DNA from: Limnohabitans sp. Jir61
GTDB lineage: Bacteria; Pseudomonadota; Gammaproteobacteria; Burkholderiales; Burkholderiaceae_C
Assembly: GCF_003063545.1 (NCBI RefSeq)
Contig: NZ_NESD01000004.1
Coordinates: forward strand, 1-64,000
DNA: 64,000 bases
Direction of reading: 5' to 3'
Both the position numbers and the translations under genes were made by a program. The stretch's first letter is position 1, and every line of letters begins with the position of its first letter. Of the stretch, positions 37,790-48,830 are shown in pieces. The notes beneath the pieces are model-generated. The model was not told the DNA's origin. It did no database searches and worked only from the letters and a program-made list of their open reading frames with translations.

Positions 37790-37820
37790 AAAAAAGGCCT
37801 CGAAAAACGAGGCCTTTTTT
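37790..37820. terminator. Rho-independent terminator between two tRNA genes
   Basis: A 13-bp stem AAAAAAGGCCTCG/CGAGGCCTTTTTT with an AAAAA loop lies between the two minus-strand tRNA genes. It should end the tRNA-Pro transcript. Confidence 0.85.
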
Positions 37821-37827
37821 ACTTTTA

Positions 37828-37904
<77 letters not shown>

Positions 37905-37990
37905 ATACAGCTATTGTAACCCGCAAATCGCCCGTTTTCTGAATCCACCACTAGGAAAATCTTGTGACCGTCTTCATTCACAATTGAACC

Positions 37991-38920
37991 GTGAAAATTG
38001 ACTTTGATGGCATCCAAGCCTTCGTGGTGACCGCTGAGCTCGGTGGCTTTAACAAAGCCGCCGAACAACTGCACATCACGCAGACCGCACTGACACGCCG
38101 CGTGCAAAAACTCGAAGCCTATCTGGGCTTAAAACTACTCGACCGCACCACACGGCGCGTCGAGATGACCGCGGTTGGTCGTGACTTTTTGCCCCAAGCA
38201 CGCGCCATCGTGAATGAGATGACCTCAGCCGTGGGACGTCTCAAAGACATGTCTCAACACGCCAAAGGCAACTTCACTCTCGCCTGCGTGCCCAGCATGG
38301 CCGCACACATGCTGCCGCAGTTGATTCGCCAATATGCCGACGTATGCCCAGGCAACCGCATTCGTCTGTTAGATGCTGCCTCTTACGAGGTGCGCCAAGC
38401 CGTGCTCAACCATCAAGCTGAAATTGGCATTGCGGTCAATGGTGAAACACACCCTGATTTGGTTGAAACGCCGCTATTTGACGATCCTTTGGTGTTCATA
38501 TGCCGTGACACCCACCCGCTCCAGGGCAAAGACTCAGTGACTTGGGCTGACATGCGCGATGCCGATTTGATTGTGGTGAGTAACTTCATGGCCACGCGCG
38601 TGTTCATGGACTACCAGCTGGCTAAACACGGGATTCGTCTCAATGGCAGCTATGAGGTGCAGCACCATGCCACAGCGATCAACTTAGTTGCAGCAGGCGT
38701 GGGTTGCGCCATTTTGCCCTCCTCCACTTTGCTAGAGGGCGATCGCTCTCATGTGCGAAAAATCACGTTGACTGGCCCTGTGGTCAAACGCAAAGTGGCT
38801 TTGCTGCACCATAAAAACACCAGCCTATCGCCTGCGGCGCAAGCCTTTTATGAGTTGATTCAAAAAGCGCACCTCAAAACCAAGACATCGAAAACCCAAT
38901 TAATGCGTAAAACGAAATAA
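37991..38920 (+). CDS. LysR-family transcriptional regulator, probable regulator of the tcu cluster
   Basis: The 309-residue protein starts with GTG. An N-terminal winged HTH at about 1-60 (GIQAFVVTAELGGFNKAAEQLHITQTALTRRVQKLE, in part) is followed by a LysR substrate-binding domain (about 90-295). It lies directly upstream of, and in the same direction as, the tricarballylate genes, like tcuR near tcuABC in Salmonella, though in that case the orientation differs. A small organic acid such as tricarballylate or citrate is the likely co-inducer (inference). Confidence 0.88.
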   Translation: MKIDFDGIQAFVVTAELGGFNKAAEQLHITQTALTRRVQKLEAYLGLKLLDRTTRRVEMTAVGRDFLPQARAIVNEMTSAVGRLKDMSQHAKGNFTLACVPSMAAHMLPQLIRQYADVCPGNRIRLLDAASYEVRQAVLNHQAEIGIAVNGETHPDLVETPLFDDPLVFICRDTHPLQGKDSVTWADMRDADLIVVSNFMATRVFMDYQLAKHGIRLNGSYEVQHHATAINLVAAGVGCAILPSSTLLEGDRSHVRKITLTGPVVKRKVALLHHKNTSLSPAAQAFYELIQKAHLKTKTSKTQLMRKTK

Positions 38921-38929
38921 TCAGCGCAT

Positions 38930-38948
38930 ATATTTCACTTCTCAATAT
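38930..38948. promoter_or_regulatory. Possible LysR-type operator upstream of tcuA
   Basis: ATAT-N11-ATAT fits the loose T-N11-A LysR box and lies 27 bases upstream of the tcuA start codon. The motif is short and the region AT-rich, so this is weak. Confidence 0.3.
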
Positions 38949-38974
38949 AACTGTTTCATCCGACACTCTTGGGC

Positions 38975-40417
38975 ATGACAAACCAAGCAAGTATGAAACA
39001 GCCTGATGTGCTGGTGATTGGTGGCGGCAATGCTGCCCTGTGCGCCGCACTGATGGCAGCTGAAGCCGGCGCCTCGGTTTTGATGCTCGAATCAGCCCCA
39101 CGCGAATGGCGTGGTGGCAACTCTGGCCACACCCGCAACCTGCGCTGCATGCACGATGCACCGCAAGACGTGCTGGTCGATGCCTACCCAGAAGAAGAGT
39201 ATTGGCAAGACTTGCTCAAGGTCACAGGCGGCATCACCAACGAAAAGCTCGCCCGCTTGGTCATTCGTGCCTCTGCCACTTGCCGCGATTGGATGCGCAA
39301 GCATGGTGTGCACTTCCAACCCCCACTCTCAGGTGCCTTACATGTGGCACGCACCAATGCGTTTTTCATGGGTGGTGGCAAAGCTTTGGTCAACGCGTAT
39401 TACCGCAGTGCCGAAAAGCTAGGGGTACAGATTCGCTACAACTCGCCCGTCGACAAACTCGAGATTGACAATGGCCAATTCTTTGCCGCCTATGTAGGCA
39501 ACGAACGCGTCACGGCCAAAACTTGTGTGCTGGCAGCCGGCGGCTTCGAGTCCAACCGCGAATGGCTGCGCGAAGCATGGGGCCAAAACGAGCGCGGCGA
39601 ATGGCCTGCCGACAACTTCCTGATTCGTGGCACGCAATTCAACCAAGGTGTGTTGCTCAAGCATATGCTCGCGCACGGCGCAGACAGCATTGGTGACGCC
39701 ACGCAAGCCCACATGGTGGCGATTGATGCACGAGCCCCGTTGTATGACGGGGGCATTTGCACACGCATTGACTGCGTATCTCTGGGTGTGGTGGTCAACC
39801 GAAACGGCCAACGCTTCTACGACGAAGGCGAAGACTTCTGGCCCAAGCGGTATGCCATTTGGGGCCGTTTGGTAGCGCAGCAGCCAGGGCAAATTGGCTA
39901 CTCGATCATCGATGCCAAGGCGATCGGTCGCTTCATGCCCCCCGTTTTCCCCGGGGTGCAAGCCAACACCTTGCCAGAGCTGGCTCAAAAACTCGGCTTG
40001 CCCGTAGACACCTTCATGCAAACGCTCAACGATTACAACCATGCGTGCCGTATCGGCACGTTCGACCACACCAGCTTGGATGATTGCCACACCGAAGGCG
40101 TGAACCCGGCAAAGACTCACTGGGCTCGCCCCATAGACACGGGGCCGTTCTACGGCTATGCCTTGCGCCCCGGCATCACATTCACCTACCTAGGCCTCAA
40201 GACTGATGAAACAGCCGCTGTGCGATTCAATGATGTGCCGAGCAACAACCTCTTTGTGGCGGGCGAAATGATGTCTGGCAACGTACTGGGCAAGGGCTAC
40301 ACCGCAGGTGTCGGTATGTCGATTGGCACCGCATTTGGCCGCATTGCAGGCACGCAAGCAGCCAAAGCTGCCCAAGCTGCTCTAGCTCCCAAGGAGGCCG
40401 CACATGCAAATGCTTGA
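38975..40417 (+). CDS. tcuA: FAD-dependent tricarballylate dehydrogenase
   Basis: The 480-residue flavoprotein has an FAD-binding Rossmann start ([28 protein letters not shown]), the [11 protein letters not shown] segment, and a C-terminal FAD/succinate-dehydrogenase-like end ([32 protein letters not shown]). It oxidises tricarballylate to cis-aconitate, which enters the TCA cycle. ATG 38975 is used; ATG 38993 ([12 protein letters not shown]) is an alternative and neither has a strong ribosome-binding site. The gene overlaps tcuB by 14 bases. Confidence 0.9.
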   Translation: MTNQASMKQPDVLVIGGGNAALCAALMAAEAGASVLMLESAPREWRGGNSGHTRNLRCMHDAPQDVLVDAYPEEEYWQDLLKVTGGITNEKLARLVIRASATCRDWMRKHGVHFQPPLSGALHVARTNAFFMGGGKALVNAYYRSAEKLGVQIRYNSPVDKLEIDNGQFFAAYVGNERVTAKTCVLAAGGFESNREWLREAWGQNERGEWPADNFLIRGTQFNQGVLLKHMLAHGADSIGDATQAHMVAIDARAPLYDGGICTRIDCVSLGVVVNRNGQRFYDEGEDFWPKRYAIWGRLVAQQPGQIGYSIIDAKAIGRFMPPVFPGVQANTLPELAQKLGLPVDTFMQTLNDYNHACRIGTFDHTSLDDCHTEGVNPAKTHWARPIDTGPFYGYALRPGITFTYLGLKTDETAAVRFNDVPSNNLFVAGEMMSGNVLGKGYTAGVGMSIGTAFGRIAGTQAAKAAQAALAPKEAAHANA

Positions 40418-41576
40418 TGCCCTCACCCGCGATGCACTCGCATTGGCTAACGGCGAAGTTGTATTGTCTGGCCCTGAGACCGAAGTGGCGCGACAGCTGC
40501 AAATTTGTAATGCCTGCCGCTACTGCGAAGGCTTTTGCGCGATGTTTCCGGCCATGACCCGACGCTTGGAATTTGGCAAAGCTGACATCCATTACCTCGC
40601 CAACCTGTGCCACAACTGCGGCGCTTGTTTACATGCTTGCCAATACGCCCCGCCACATGAGTTTGCGGTGAACGTCCCCCAAGCGCTGGCACAAGTGCGC
40701 GGACAAACCTATGCCGACTATGCGTGGCCACCCTCCTTTGGCGCGCTTTACAAGCGCAACGGCCTCACAGTGTCGTTGGCATTGGCTTTAGGCTTGTCGC
40801 TGTTTTTATTGCTGGCCTTGCAGCTCAACGGCACCTTGTTGTCAAACAACTTGAGCGGCAACTTCTATAACTTGTTCCCGCACAATTTGCTGGTGAGTTT
40901 GTTCGCCCCTGTGTTCTTGTTTGCGGCTTTGGCGCTCACATTGGGTGTGCGACGTTTCTGGCGTGACATCACACCAGCCACCAGCGGTGCTGCACTCAGC
41001 GCGCCTGCAACCAGTGAAGCCACTCATGACGTGTTGCGTTTGAAATATTTGGATGGTGGTCACGGTGAAGGCTGCAATAACGAAGACGATGCATTTACCC
41101 TATCTCGCCGTCGCGCACACCACCTGACCTTCTATGGTTTTATGTTGTGCTTTGCAGCGACCAGTTTGGCCACGTTGTATCACTACGCATTTGGCTGGGT
41201 CGCACCTTATGACCTACCCAGCTTGCCTAAAGTCTTGGGTGCTATTGGCGGTGTGAGCTTGTTGCTCGGTACGGCTGGTTTGTTCAAGCTGAATTTGCAA
41301 CGCCACCCGATGCACGGCGATGCCGCACAGAAGCCAATGGACTTGGGTTTCATTGCCTTGCTGTTTCTTACCAGCTTGACCGGCTTGGCACTATGGCAAG
41401 GTCGAGGCTGCGAAGCGATGCCGGCATTGTTGGCAATTCACTTAGGCGTGGTGATGGCCTTGTTTGCCACCCTGCCCTACGGCAAATTTGCCCACGGTAT
41501 TTTTAGAACCGCAGCCTTGCTTCGTTTTGCTGTGGAAAAAAGACAACCCAACCCCATCGGTGTGGGTAGCGAATAA
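40404..41576 (+). CDS. tcuB: Tricarballylate utilisation membrane electron-transfer protein
   Basis: The 390-residue protein has two [4Fe-4S] motifs: C35-x2-C38-x2-C41-x3-C45 and C69-x2-C72-x2-C75-x3-C79. Several membrane segments follow (near 120-140, 160-185, 240-265, 275-295, 315-335 and 345-365), with histidines in the membrane part that may bind haem. TcuB (CitB-like) takes electrons from reduced TcuA into the quinone pool. AAGGAGG lies seven bases before the ATG, inside the tcuA coding end, and translation is probably coupled. Confidence 0.9.
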   Translation: MQMLDALTRDALALANGEVVLSGPETEVARQLQICNACRYCEGFCAMFPAMTRRLEFGKADIHYLANLCHNCGACLHACQYAPPHEFAVNVPQALAQVRGQTYADYAWPPSFGALYKRNGLTVSLALALGLSLFLLLALQLNGTLLSNNLSGNFYNLFPHNLLVSLFAPVFLFAALALTLGVRRFWRDITPATSGAALSAPATSEATHDVLRLKYLDGGHGEGCNNEDDAFTLSRRRAHHLTFYGFMLCFAATSLATLYHYAFGWVAPYDLPSLPKVLGAIGGVSLLLGTAGLFKLNLQRHPMHGDAAQKPMDLGFIALLFLTSLTGLALWQGRGCEAMPALLAIHLGVVMALFATLPYGKFAHGIFRTAALLRFAVEKRQPNPIGVGSE

Positions 41577-41592
41577 CTTGAAGGAGACAACC

Positions 41593-42567
41593 ATGAACAA
41601 ACGTCATTTCATCAACGCATCCGCCTTGCTGGCGCTGGGCCTGTCTGCGCTCACGACGCACGCTCAAGAGTTCCCGCCTAAGAAAACTATCACCATGGTG
41701 GTGGGCTTTGCAGCGGGCGGCGCAGCTGATACAGCAGCACGCATCATCGCCAAAAAGCTCGGCGACAACATTGGCGCTTCTGTGGTGATCGATAACCGCG
41801 GTGGTGCAGGCGGCAACATTGCACATCAGTTTGCAGCCAACGGCCCAACTGACGGCAGCACGATTTTGTTTGGGTCGGTGGGACCGCTCACCATTGCGCC
41901 GCACATGATGAAAGTACCTTACGACCCTGTGAAGGACCTCTCCCCCATCACGATGGGTGTGAACTTCCCCAACGTGTTGGTCGTGCATTCAGGCACGGGT
42001 ATTAAGACTTTTGCCGAGTACATCGCTTACGCCAAAAAGAACCCAAACAAGCTAGACTACGCTTCCACAGGCCCCGGCTCAGCCTCTCACCTCGCGGGTG
42101 AATTACTAGACGACATGGCCGGTATCGACACCGTGCACGTACCCTACAAAGGCGGCGCGCCTGCTTTGCAAGACTTGCTGGGTGGTCGAGTTGCGGCTTA
42201 CTTCTCAACTTATTCAACGTCACAGGCCTACATCGAAACAGGCAAGCTCATTCCCCTGGCCAGCACCGGCGCACAACGCTTAAAGCAACTCCCAAAAATC
42301 CCCACTGTGGCAGAGTCTGGCTACCCTGGTTTCAGTGCGACCAACTGGTACGCGTTTGTCGCATCCTCCAAAGTACCTGCACCGATCTTGGACCGTTGGA
42401 ACACAGAACTAGTCAAAGTGTTGAAGTCCCCCGATGTGGTGGAGCAACTCAACAGCCACGGCCTCACGCCGCAACCCAGCACACGCGATGAATTGGCGAA
42501 ATATATCGCCAAAGAGTCTGCCACGTGGGGCCGTGTGATTCGTGAACGAAAAATCACAGGCGAATAA
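41593..42567 (+). CDS. Tripartite tricarboxylate transporter receptor (TctC/Bug family)
   Basis: The real start is ATG 41593, preceded by AAGGAG at 41581-41586; the frame is open further upstream into tcuB. The 324-residue product has a signal peptide (MNKRHFINASALLALGLSALTTHAQ) and the Bug-family pattern ITMVVGFAAGGAADTAARIIAKKL, DNRGGAGGN and YASTGPGSASHLAGELL. It should bind a carboxylic acid in the periplasm. The membrane partners TctA and TctB are not in the window, so it must use distant ones or act as a sensor. Confidence 0.9.
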   Translation: MNKRHFINASALLALGLSALTTHAQEFPPKKTITMVVGFAAGGAADTAARIIAKKLGDNIGASVVIDNRGGAGGNIAHQFAANGPTDGSTILFGSVGPLTIAPHMMKVPYDPVKDLSPITMGVNFPNVLVVHSGTGIKTFAEYIAYAKKNPNKLDYASTGPGSASHLAGELLDDMAGIDTVHVPYKGGAPALQDLLGGRVAAYFSTYSTSQAYIETGKLIPLASTGAQRLKQLPKIPTVAESGYPGFSATNWYAFVASSKVPAPILDRWNTELVKVLKSPDVVEQLNSHGLTPQPSTRDELAKYIAKESATWGRVIRERKITGE

Positions 42568-42588
42568 AAAATCAAACGGAGACAACAC

Positions 42589-43380
42589 ATGAGATACCCA
42601 CACAACATCACTCGTCGCCTACTGCTTGTTGGCCTTGGTTTATTCCTAGCGGCATCGCACATTGCGCAAGCGGCGGAGATTCGCGTCATCACCTCAGGCG
42701 CGTTCACCGAAGCGTATAAAAAACTTGTGCCTGAGTTTGAAAAACAAACTGGACACAAGGTCATCAGCTCATTTGGCGCCTCTGTCGGCAACGCACCAGA
42801 CTCCATCCCCACCCGCTTCTCACGCGGTGAAAAGTTTGACTTGGTCATCTTGTCAGACGGTGGCTTGGAAGCCTTGGTTAAAAACGGCAACGTCATCAAA
42901 GGCAGCCGCGTGGACTTGGTGCGCTCACAAATTGGCGCGGCCGTTCGCAAAGGCACGCAAAAGCCTGACATCAGTACCGTCGAAGCTTTGAAACAAACCT
43001 TGCTCAATGCCAAATCCATTGCTTACTCGGCCAGCGCCAGTGGCACCTATTTGTCGACTGAGTTGTTTCCCAAACTAGGTGTGGCTGAGCAACTCAAAGA
43101 CACCGCCAAGAAAATCATGAGCGAGCGCGTGGGTGCTGTCGTAGCTCGCGGCGATGCTGAACTTGGATTCCAACAGGTGAGCGAGTTGATTTATTTCAAA
43201 GAACTCGACTTCATCGGCACCCTGCCCGAGTCAGTGCAGCAAACCATCTTCTTCTCCGCAGGTTTGGTGGAGGGTTCAAGCGAGCAAGACACTGCTAAAC
43301 AACTGATTAAATTCTTTCAATCCCCCGAAGTGGCTGAGACGATTCGTCAAACCGGAGTAGACCCCGTAGCCGCCCGATAA
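42589..43380 (+). CDS. ModA-like periplasmic substrate-binding protein
   Basis: The 263-residue protein has a signal peptide (LLLVGLGLFLAASHIAQAAE) and a type 2 periplasmic-binding fold of the molybdate-binding (ModA-like) group: VITSGAFTEAYKKLVPEFEKQTG, RFSRGEKFDLVILSDGG, IAYSASASGTYLS. No ModB/ModC transporter genes are adjacent, and the setting is organic-acid catabolism. It may therefore bind an organic anion, or work with the neighbouring CoA transferase pathway, rather than molybdate. CGGAGA precedes the ATG, and it lies 21 bases after the Bug-family gene. Confidence 0.82.
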   Translation: MRYPHNITRRLLLVGLGLFLAASHIAQAAEIRVITSGAFTEAYKKLVPEFEKQTGHKVISSFGASVGNAPDSIPTRFSRGEKFDLVILSDGGLEALVKNGNVIKGSRVDLVRSQIGAAVRKGTQKPDISTVEALKQTLLNAKSIAYSASASGTYLSTELFPKLGVAEQLKDTAKKIMSERVGAVVARGDAELGFQQVSELIYFKELDFIGTLPESVQQTIFFSAGLVEGSSEQDTAKQLIKFFQSPEVAETIRQTGVDPVAAR

Positions 43381-43387
43381 TGGGGGC

Positions 43388-44305
43388 ATGACTGCTGCAC
43401 ACCACACCTCATCGTCTGCCGCCCCCCTCAAAGGGGTGCGTGTTCTTACTCTCGCTTTGAACCTGCCAGGCCCAGCCGCTGTCATGCGGTTGCAGGCCAT
43501 GGGCGCGAAGTGCACCAAGCTCGAACCACTCGCACCTAGTGGCATGAGCACCTCGGACCCGATGGGCATCTACAAACCCGCAGCCTACGAGGTAATGCAC
43601 AAGGGCTTGAAGGTCATGCACGCTGATTTGAAATCTGAGCGCGGCCAAGCGGCGCTGCACAAACAGTTGGCGCACACCGATGTGCTGATCACCTCCTTCC
43701 GCCCTTCAGCTTTGATCAAGCTAGGACTAGCTTGGAAAGAACTTCACAAGCGCTACCCCGCCTTGTGCTTGGTGAGCATCGTGGGCGCCCCTCGTGAACG
43801 CGCGGAAGAAGCTGGGCATGACCTGACTTATCAAGCCGACAGCGGATTGGTAAACGGTCTTGAAATGCCGCCCAGCTTGTATGCAGACATGGGTGGTTCT
43901 TTGTTTGCCACAGAAGCTGTGCTGCAAGCGTTGTTGTTGCGTCAGCGCCCAGGCCGCACCTTTGGCAAAGGTGTGTTCCATGAAGTGGCTTTGAGTGAAG
44001 CCTCGGCCTATCTCGCACTGCCTCGCACATGGGGTTTGACGGTGCCTAGCGGCGATGTAGGCGGCGCACATGCGGGCTACAAGATCTACCCCTGCAAAAA
44101 CGGCCGAGTAGCCGTGGCCGCTCTTGAACCCCACTTTGCAGCTCGTCTGTGCGACGCGGCAGGCTTGGGCAAAGATGCAGCCAAGCAAATGCACAAGCGC
44201 AGCACACATGAGGGCATTGCCACATTCTTTGCCTTGCAAACGCGTGCACAGCTCGACAAGCTGGCCAGCAGCAAAGACATTCCGTTACACACACTGCCAC
44301 GTTAG
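43388..44305 (+). CDS. CaiB/BaiF-type CoA transferase (short form)
   Basis: The 305-residue protein belongs to the class III CoA-transferase/alpha-methylacyl-CoA racemase family. Signatures are LKGVRVLTLALNLPGPAAVMRLQAMGA (in part), MHADLKSERG and YADMGGSLFATEAVLQALL, with the likely catalytic Asp in ADMGG. It is shorter than the usual 360-400 residues, missing part of the C-terminal region. It begins 7 bases after the ModA-like gene and closes the apparent tcu operon. It probably activates or racemises an acyl-CoA; the substrate is unknown. Confidence 0.85.
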   Translation: MTAAHHTSSSAAPLKGVRVLTLALNLPGPAAVMRLQAMGAKCTKLEPLAPSGMSTSDPMGIYKPAAYEVMHKGLKVMHADLKSERGQAALHKQLAHTDVLITSFRPSALIKLGLAWKELHKRYPALCLVSIVGAPRERAEEAGHDLTYQADSGLVNGLEMPPSLYADMGGSLFATEAVLQALLLRQRPGRTFGKGVFHEVALSEASAYLALPRTWGLTVPSGDVGGAHAGYKIYPCKNGRVAVAALEPHFAARLCDAAGLGKDAAKQMHKRSTHEGIATFFALQTRAQLDKLASSKDIPLHTLPR

Positions 44306-44347
44306 TCAAAGCGATCACACCCTGGCCATAGGCATGACTGCTTAAGG

Positions 44348-45481
44348 TTAGCTCAAGTGGCGAAGTGGGTGCGCTGATGCAGGCCAAGGGCTTTCAAAAA
44401 ACGGCTGCACCATCGCAGGCGTCACCTCAGCAATACATGCTGGCTGCCATTTCGGTGTGTGATCTTTGTCCACCGCCAAAGCGCGAATGCCTTCTACGGT
44501 TTCACTGCTCACACCCCTGCGTGAGAGGTGATCGGTCTGGAAGCAATGGCGAACCAGATCACGCTCCATACGCAGATCTTGTGCGAGCGTCATGTGGCGA
44601 CCACGACGAATTTGCTCAAGCGTGACGCACAGCATCAAAGGTGATTGATGCTGCAAAGCCTTCAAGGTCTGCACCGACCAGTCGTCAGCGCCTTGCAAAG
44701 CTTGCTCCATCTCAGCCACCGAGGCTAAGCCAAACACTCGGTCGATAGGCGCGTTATGCCATGCAGGCGTGACAGCCAAGGCCTGTTCAGTTGTGGCTTT
44801 ACATTGGGCACGCAACCAAGCCACCACAGCGTCACCACTGCCCCAGTCTTGCTGATGCAAACCATCCCACAGTGCAGGCAATGCAGATGAATCCACACAC
44901 ACATCAGCCAAGCCCACTTGAAGAGATTCACCACCACGCAGAACATGGCCGGTGAGCGCTAAAAATTCACCCATGTACTCTGGACATGCAGGACCAGTAC
45001 AACGACCTAAGAAATAACCACCACCGACATCTGGAAACAAACCAATGTGCGTCTCAGGCATGGCCATCTTGGTTCGCTCGGTCACCACGCGCAGCGCCGC
45101 ACCTTGGCTGATGCCCATGCCGCCGCCCATGACGATGCCGTCCATCAGGGCGACATAGGGCTTGGCATAGTTTTGAATCAAATGGTTGAGGCTGTATTCC
45201 TCGGTGAAGAAGTCTTCCAGCGTCACATCGCCACTCAATGCAGCTTGGTGAAAGTAACGAATGTCACCGCCAGCACAGAACGCACCGAATGGGCCTTCTT
45301 TGTTGCTGCCACGCACGACCACCGCCCTCACCTGCGCGTCATCTTGCCACTGTTGCAATACGTGATTGAGTTCGCGCACCATAGCTAATGACAGCGCGTT
45401 CAGCGCCTTGGGACGATTGAGAGTGATCAGGCCCAAATGGCCCACACGCTCAGCGTGCACATCGGTGGTGTAAGTGGACAT
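44348..45481 (-). CDS. 3-Hydroxyisobutyryl-CoA hydrolase-like protein
   Basis: The 377-residue crotonase-fold protein carries the HIBCH-type domain arrangement with AFCAGGDIRYFHQAAL, MDGIVMGGGMGIS and AMPETHIGLFPDVGGGYFL, in which the Glu/Asp pair distinguishes the hydrolase group from simple hydratases. The length (about 370) matches HIBCH rather than the 260-residue hydratases. The reaction is probably hydrolysis of 3-hydroxyisobutyryl-CoA in valine breakdown. It is convergent with the CoA transferase gene (42 bases between stops) and starts at ATG 45481. Confidence 0.88.
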   Translation of the reverse strand: MSTYTTDVHAERVGHLGLITLNRPKALNALSLAMVRELNHVLQQWQDDAQVRAVVVRGSNKEGPFGAFCAGGDIRYFHQAALSGDVTLEDFFTEEYSLNHLIQNYAKPYVALMDGIVMGGGMGISQGAALRVVTERTKMAMPETHIGLFPDVGGGYFLGRCTGPACPEYMGEFLALTGHVLRGGESLQVGLADVCVDSSALPALWDGLHQQDWGSGDAVVAWLRAQCKATTEQALAVTPAWHNAPIDRVFGLASVAEMEQALQGADDWSVQTLKALQHQSPLMLCVTLEQIRRGRHMTLAQDLRMERDLVRHCFQTDHLSRRGVSSETVEGIRALAVDKDHTPKWQPACIAEVTPAMVQPFFESPWPASAHPLRHLS

Positions 45482-45582
45482 GGTGATTCCTTCTTCAAAT
45501 ACTTATGTGTATTTTCTTCAATTCGATATCGCAGCAAACACCTGAGATGCACCCGCGCGACACCTCTAAAGTCGAGACGTAA

Positions 45583-45608
45583 AAAAGCCGAGGAAAACCT
45601 CGGCTTTT
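45583..45608 (-). terminator. Rho-independent terminator of the rimP-typA operon
   Basis: An 11-bp stem AAAAGCCGAGG/CCTCGGCTTTT with an AAAA loop lies 16 bases after the typA stop. The A-run on the plus strand gives a T-run on the minus strand. Confidence 0.92.
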
Positions 45609-45624
45609 CATGTGAACAAGTGGA

Positions 45625-47442
<1,818 letters not shown>

Positions 47443-47456
47443 GCTTCTCTCTTCCT

Positions 47457-48437
47457 TTATGCCTGCTGAGCCAGCAAAGGCTGGTTGACAGGCGATCTTT
47501 CCAAAATTTGTTGAATTTCAAGGGGACTCAACAATCGTCCCGGAATCAGTTCCCCCGCTTTCACATGGGCACTGCCCAGCAAAGCCGGTGGTTGTTCTCC
47601 AAACACACACACACGGTCATGGTCAAGCCACTCCCCGCGACGACGCACGCCGCTCAAAAAGCGACCTGCATTTTCCGTATCCAACGTGACTGCCGTGTGA
47701 TCGGCCAACAAGCTTTGCACAGGCATCAAACGCGCTTCGCGCTGCGGCTCGTCCATCGCTGTCAAGTCTTCCAAAGTCACACAAGCTGACTCTTCAAATG
47801 GGCCCGTGGCCACACGACGCAAAGCACTCAAATGACCACCGCAACCCAACGCTTCAGCGATATCTTCGCCAAGCGTGCGGATGTAAGTACCCTTGCTGCA
47901 GGTCACGCGCAAGCTCAAAAATGGTTTGTCGCCATCGAGTTGCATGTCGAGCAGCTCTAAATCGTGAATCACCACATGACGTGGCTCGCGCTCGACGGTT
48001 TCGCCCGCTCGCGCATATTCGTACAAAGCTTTGCCGTCCTTTTTCAAGGCGCTGTACATGGGTGGCACTTGCGTGATCGGGCCCATGAAACGGTCCAGAA
48101 CTTCCACCACTTGACCCACGGTACAAGTGACAGGACGCTGTTGAATCACCTCACCTTCGGCATCCGCAGTGCTGGTTTTGAGGCCTAAGCGCACTGTGGT
48201 TTCATAGGTTTTGTCAGCATCCAAATGGAGCTGACTGAATTTGGTAGCTGCCCCAAAACACAATGGCAACACGCCTGTGGCCAATGGGTCGAGCGTACCG
48301 GTGTGCCCTGCTTTTTCAGCGCGCAGCAGCCATTTGGCTTTTTGCAAAGCGTCATTGCTGGAAAGGCCAATGGGTTTGTCTAGCAGCAGCACCCCGTGTA
48401 CAGGGCGACGCTGCACCCTGGTACGGGGCGCGTTCAT
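47457..48437 (-). CDS. truB: tRNA pseudouridine-55 synthase
   Basis: The start is ATG 48437 ([13 protein letters not shown] upstream), although the frame extends to a TTG at 48443 that would overlap the rbfA stop. The 326-residue enzyme makes pseudouridine 55 in the T-loop of tRNAs. The catalytic Asp is D50 in [12 protein letters not shown]. The [26 protein letters not shown] and [14 protein letters not shown] motifs and a C-terminal PUA-like domain are present. It follows rbfA directly. Confidence 0.96.
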   Translation of the reverse strand: MNAPRTRVQRRPVHGVLLLDKPIGLSSNDALQKAKWLLRAEKAGHTGTLDPLATGVLPLCFGAATKFSQLHLDADKTYETTVRLGLKTSTADAEGEVIQQRPVTCTVGQVVEVLDRFMGPITQVPPMYSALKKDGKALYEYARAGETVEREPRHVVIHDLELLDMQLDGDKPFLSLRVTCSKGTYIRTLGEDIAEALGCGGHLSALRRVATGPFEESACVTLEDLTAMDEPQREARLMPVQSLLADHTAVTLDTENAGRFLSGVRRRGEWLDHDRVCVFGEQPPALLGSAHVKAGELIPGRLLSPLEIQQILERSPVNQPLLAQQA

Positions 48438-48439
48438 GC

Positions 48440-48811
48440 TCAATCGTCCTTCGCTTTGGAAGCAACTGCTTTTGCAATCAGCGCATTCATGTCTGACGCA
48501 TGCTCAGGCGTGCGGTCATACACAAAGTGCAAGGTAGGTACGGTGTGGATGTGCAAGCGCTTGAATAAGCCGTTGCGCAGGAAACCTGCGGCTTGGTTCA
48601 AGCCCTCCCCTGTTTTCACAGGGTCGCCATTCAACACACTGAAATGCACTTTGGCATGGGCGTAATCGGGCGTCACTTCCACGCCTTGCAGTGTGACCAT
48701 GCCCACGCGTGGGTCTTTCAACTCACGCGCGATCAACTCGGCCAGATCGCGTTGGATCTGGTCGGCCACTTGGTAGCTGCGGTTGGGGGTGCTGCTCGGT
48801 TTACGTGCCAT
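48440..48811 (-). CDS. rbfA: Ribosome-binding factor A
   Basis: The 123-residue KH-type protein matures the 30S subunit and 16S rRNA 5' end. It shows the RbfA pattern [25 protein letters not shown] and [11 protein letters not shown], then [14 protein letters not shown]. Its stop overlaps or abuts the truB start, and it follows infB by 19 bases in the standard operon order. Confidence 0.96.
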   Translation of the reverse strand: MARKPSSTPNRSYQVADQIQRDLAELIARELKDPRVGMVTLQGVEVTPDYAHAKVHFSVLNGDPVKTGEGLNQAAGFLRNGLFKRLHIHTVPTLHFVYDRTPEHASDMNALIAKAVASKAKDD

Positions 48812-48830
48812 GCTTCTTGCAACTCACGCT

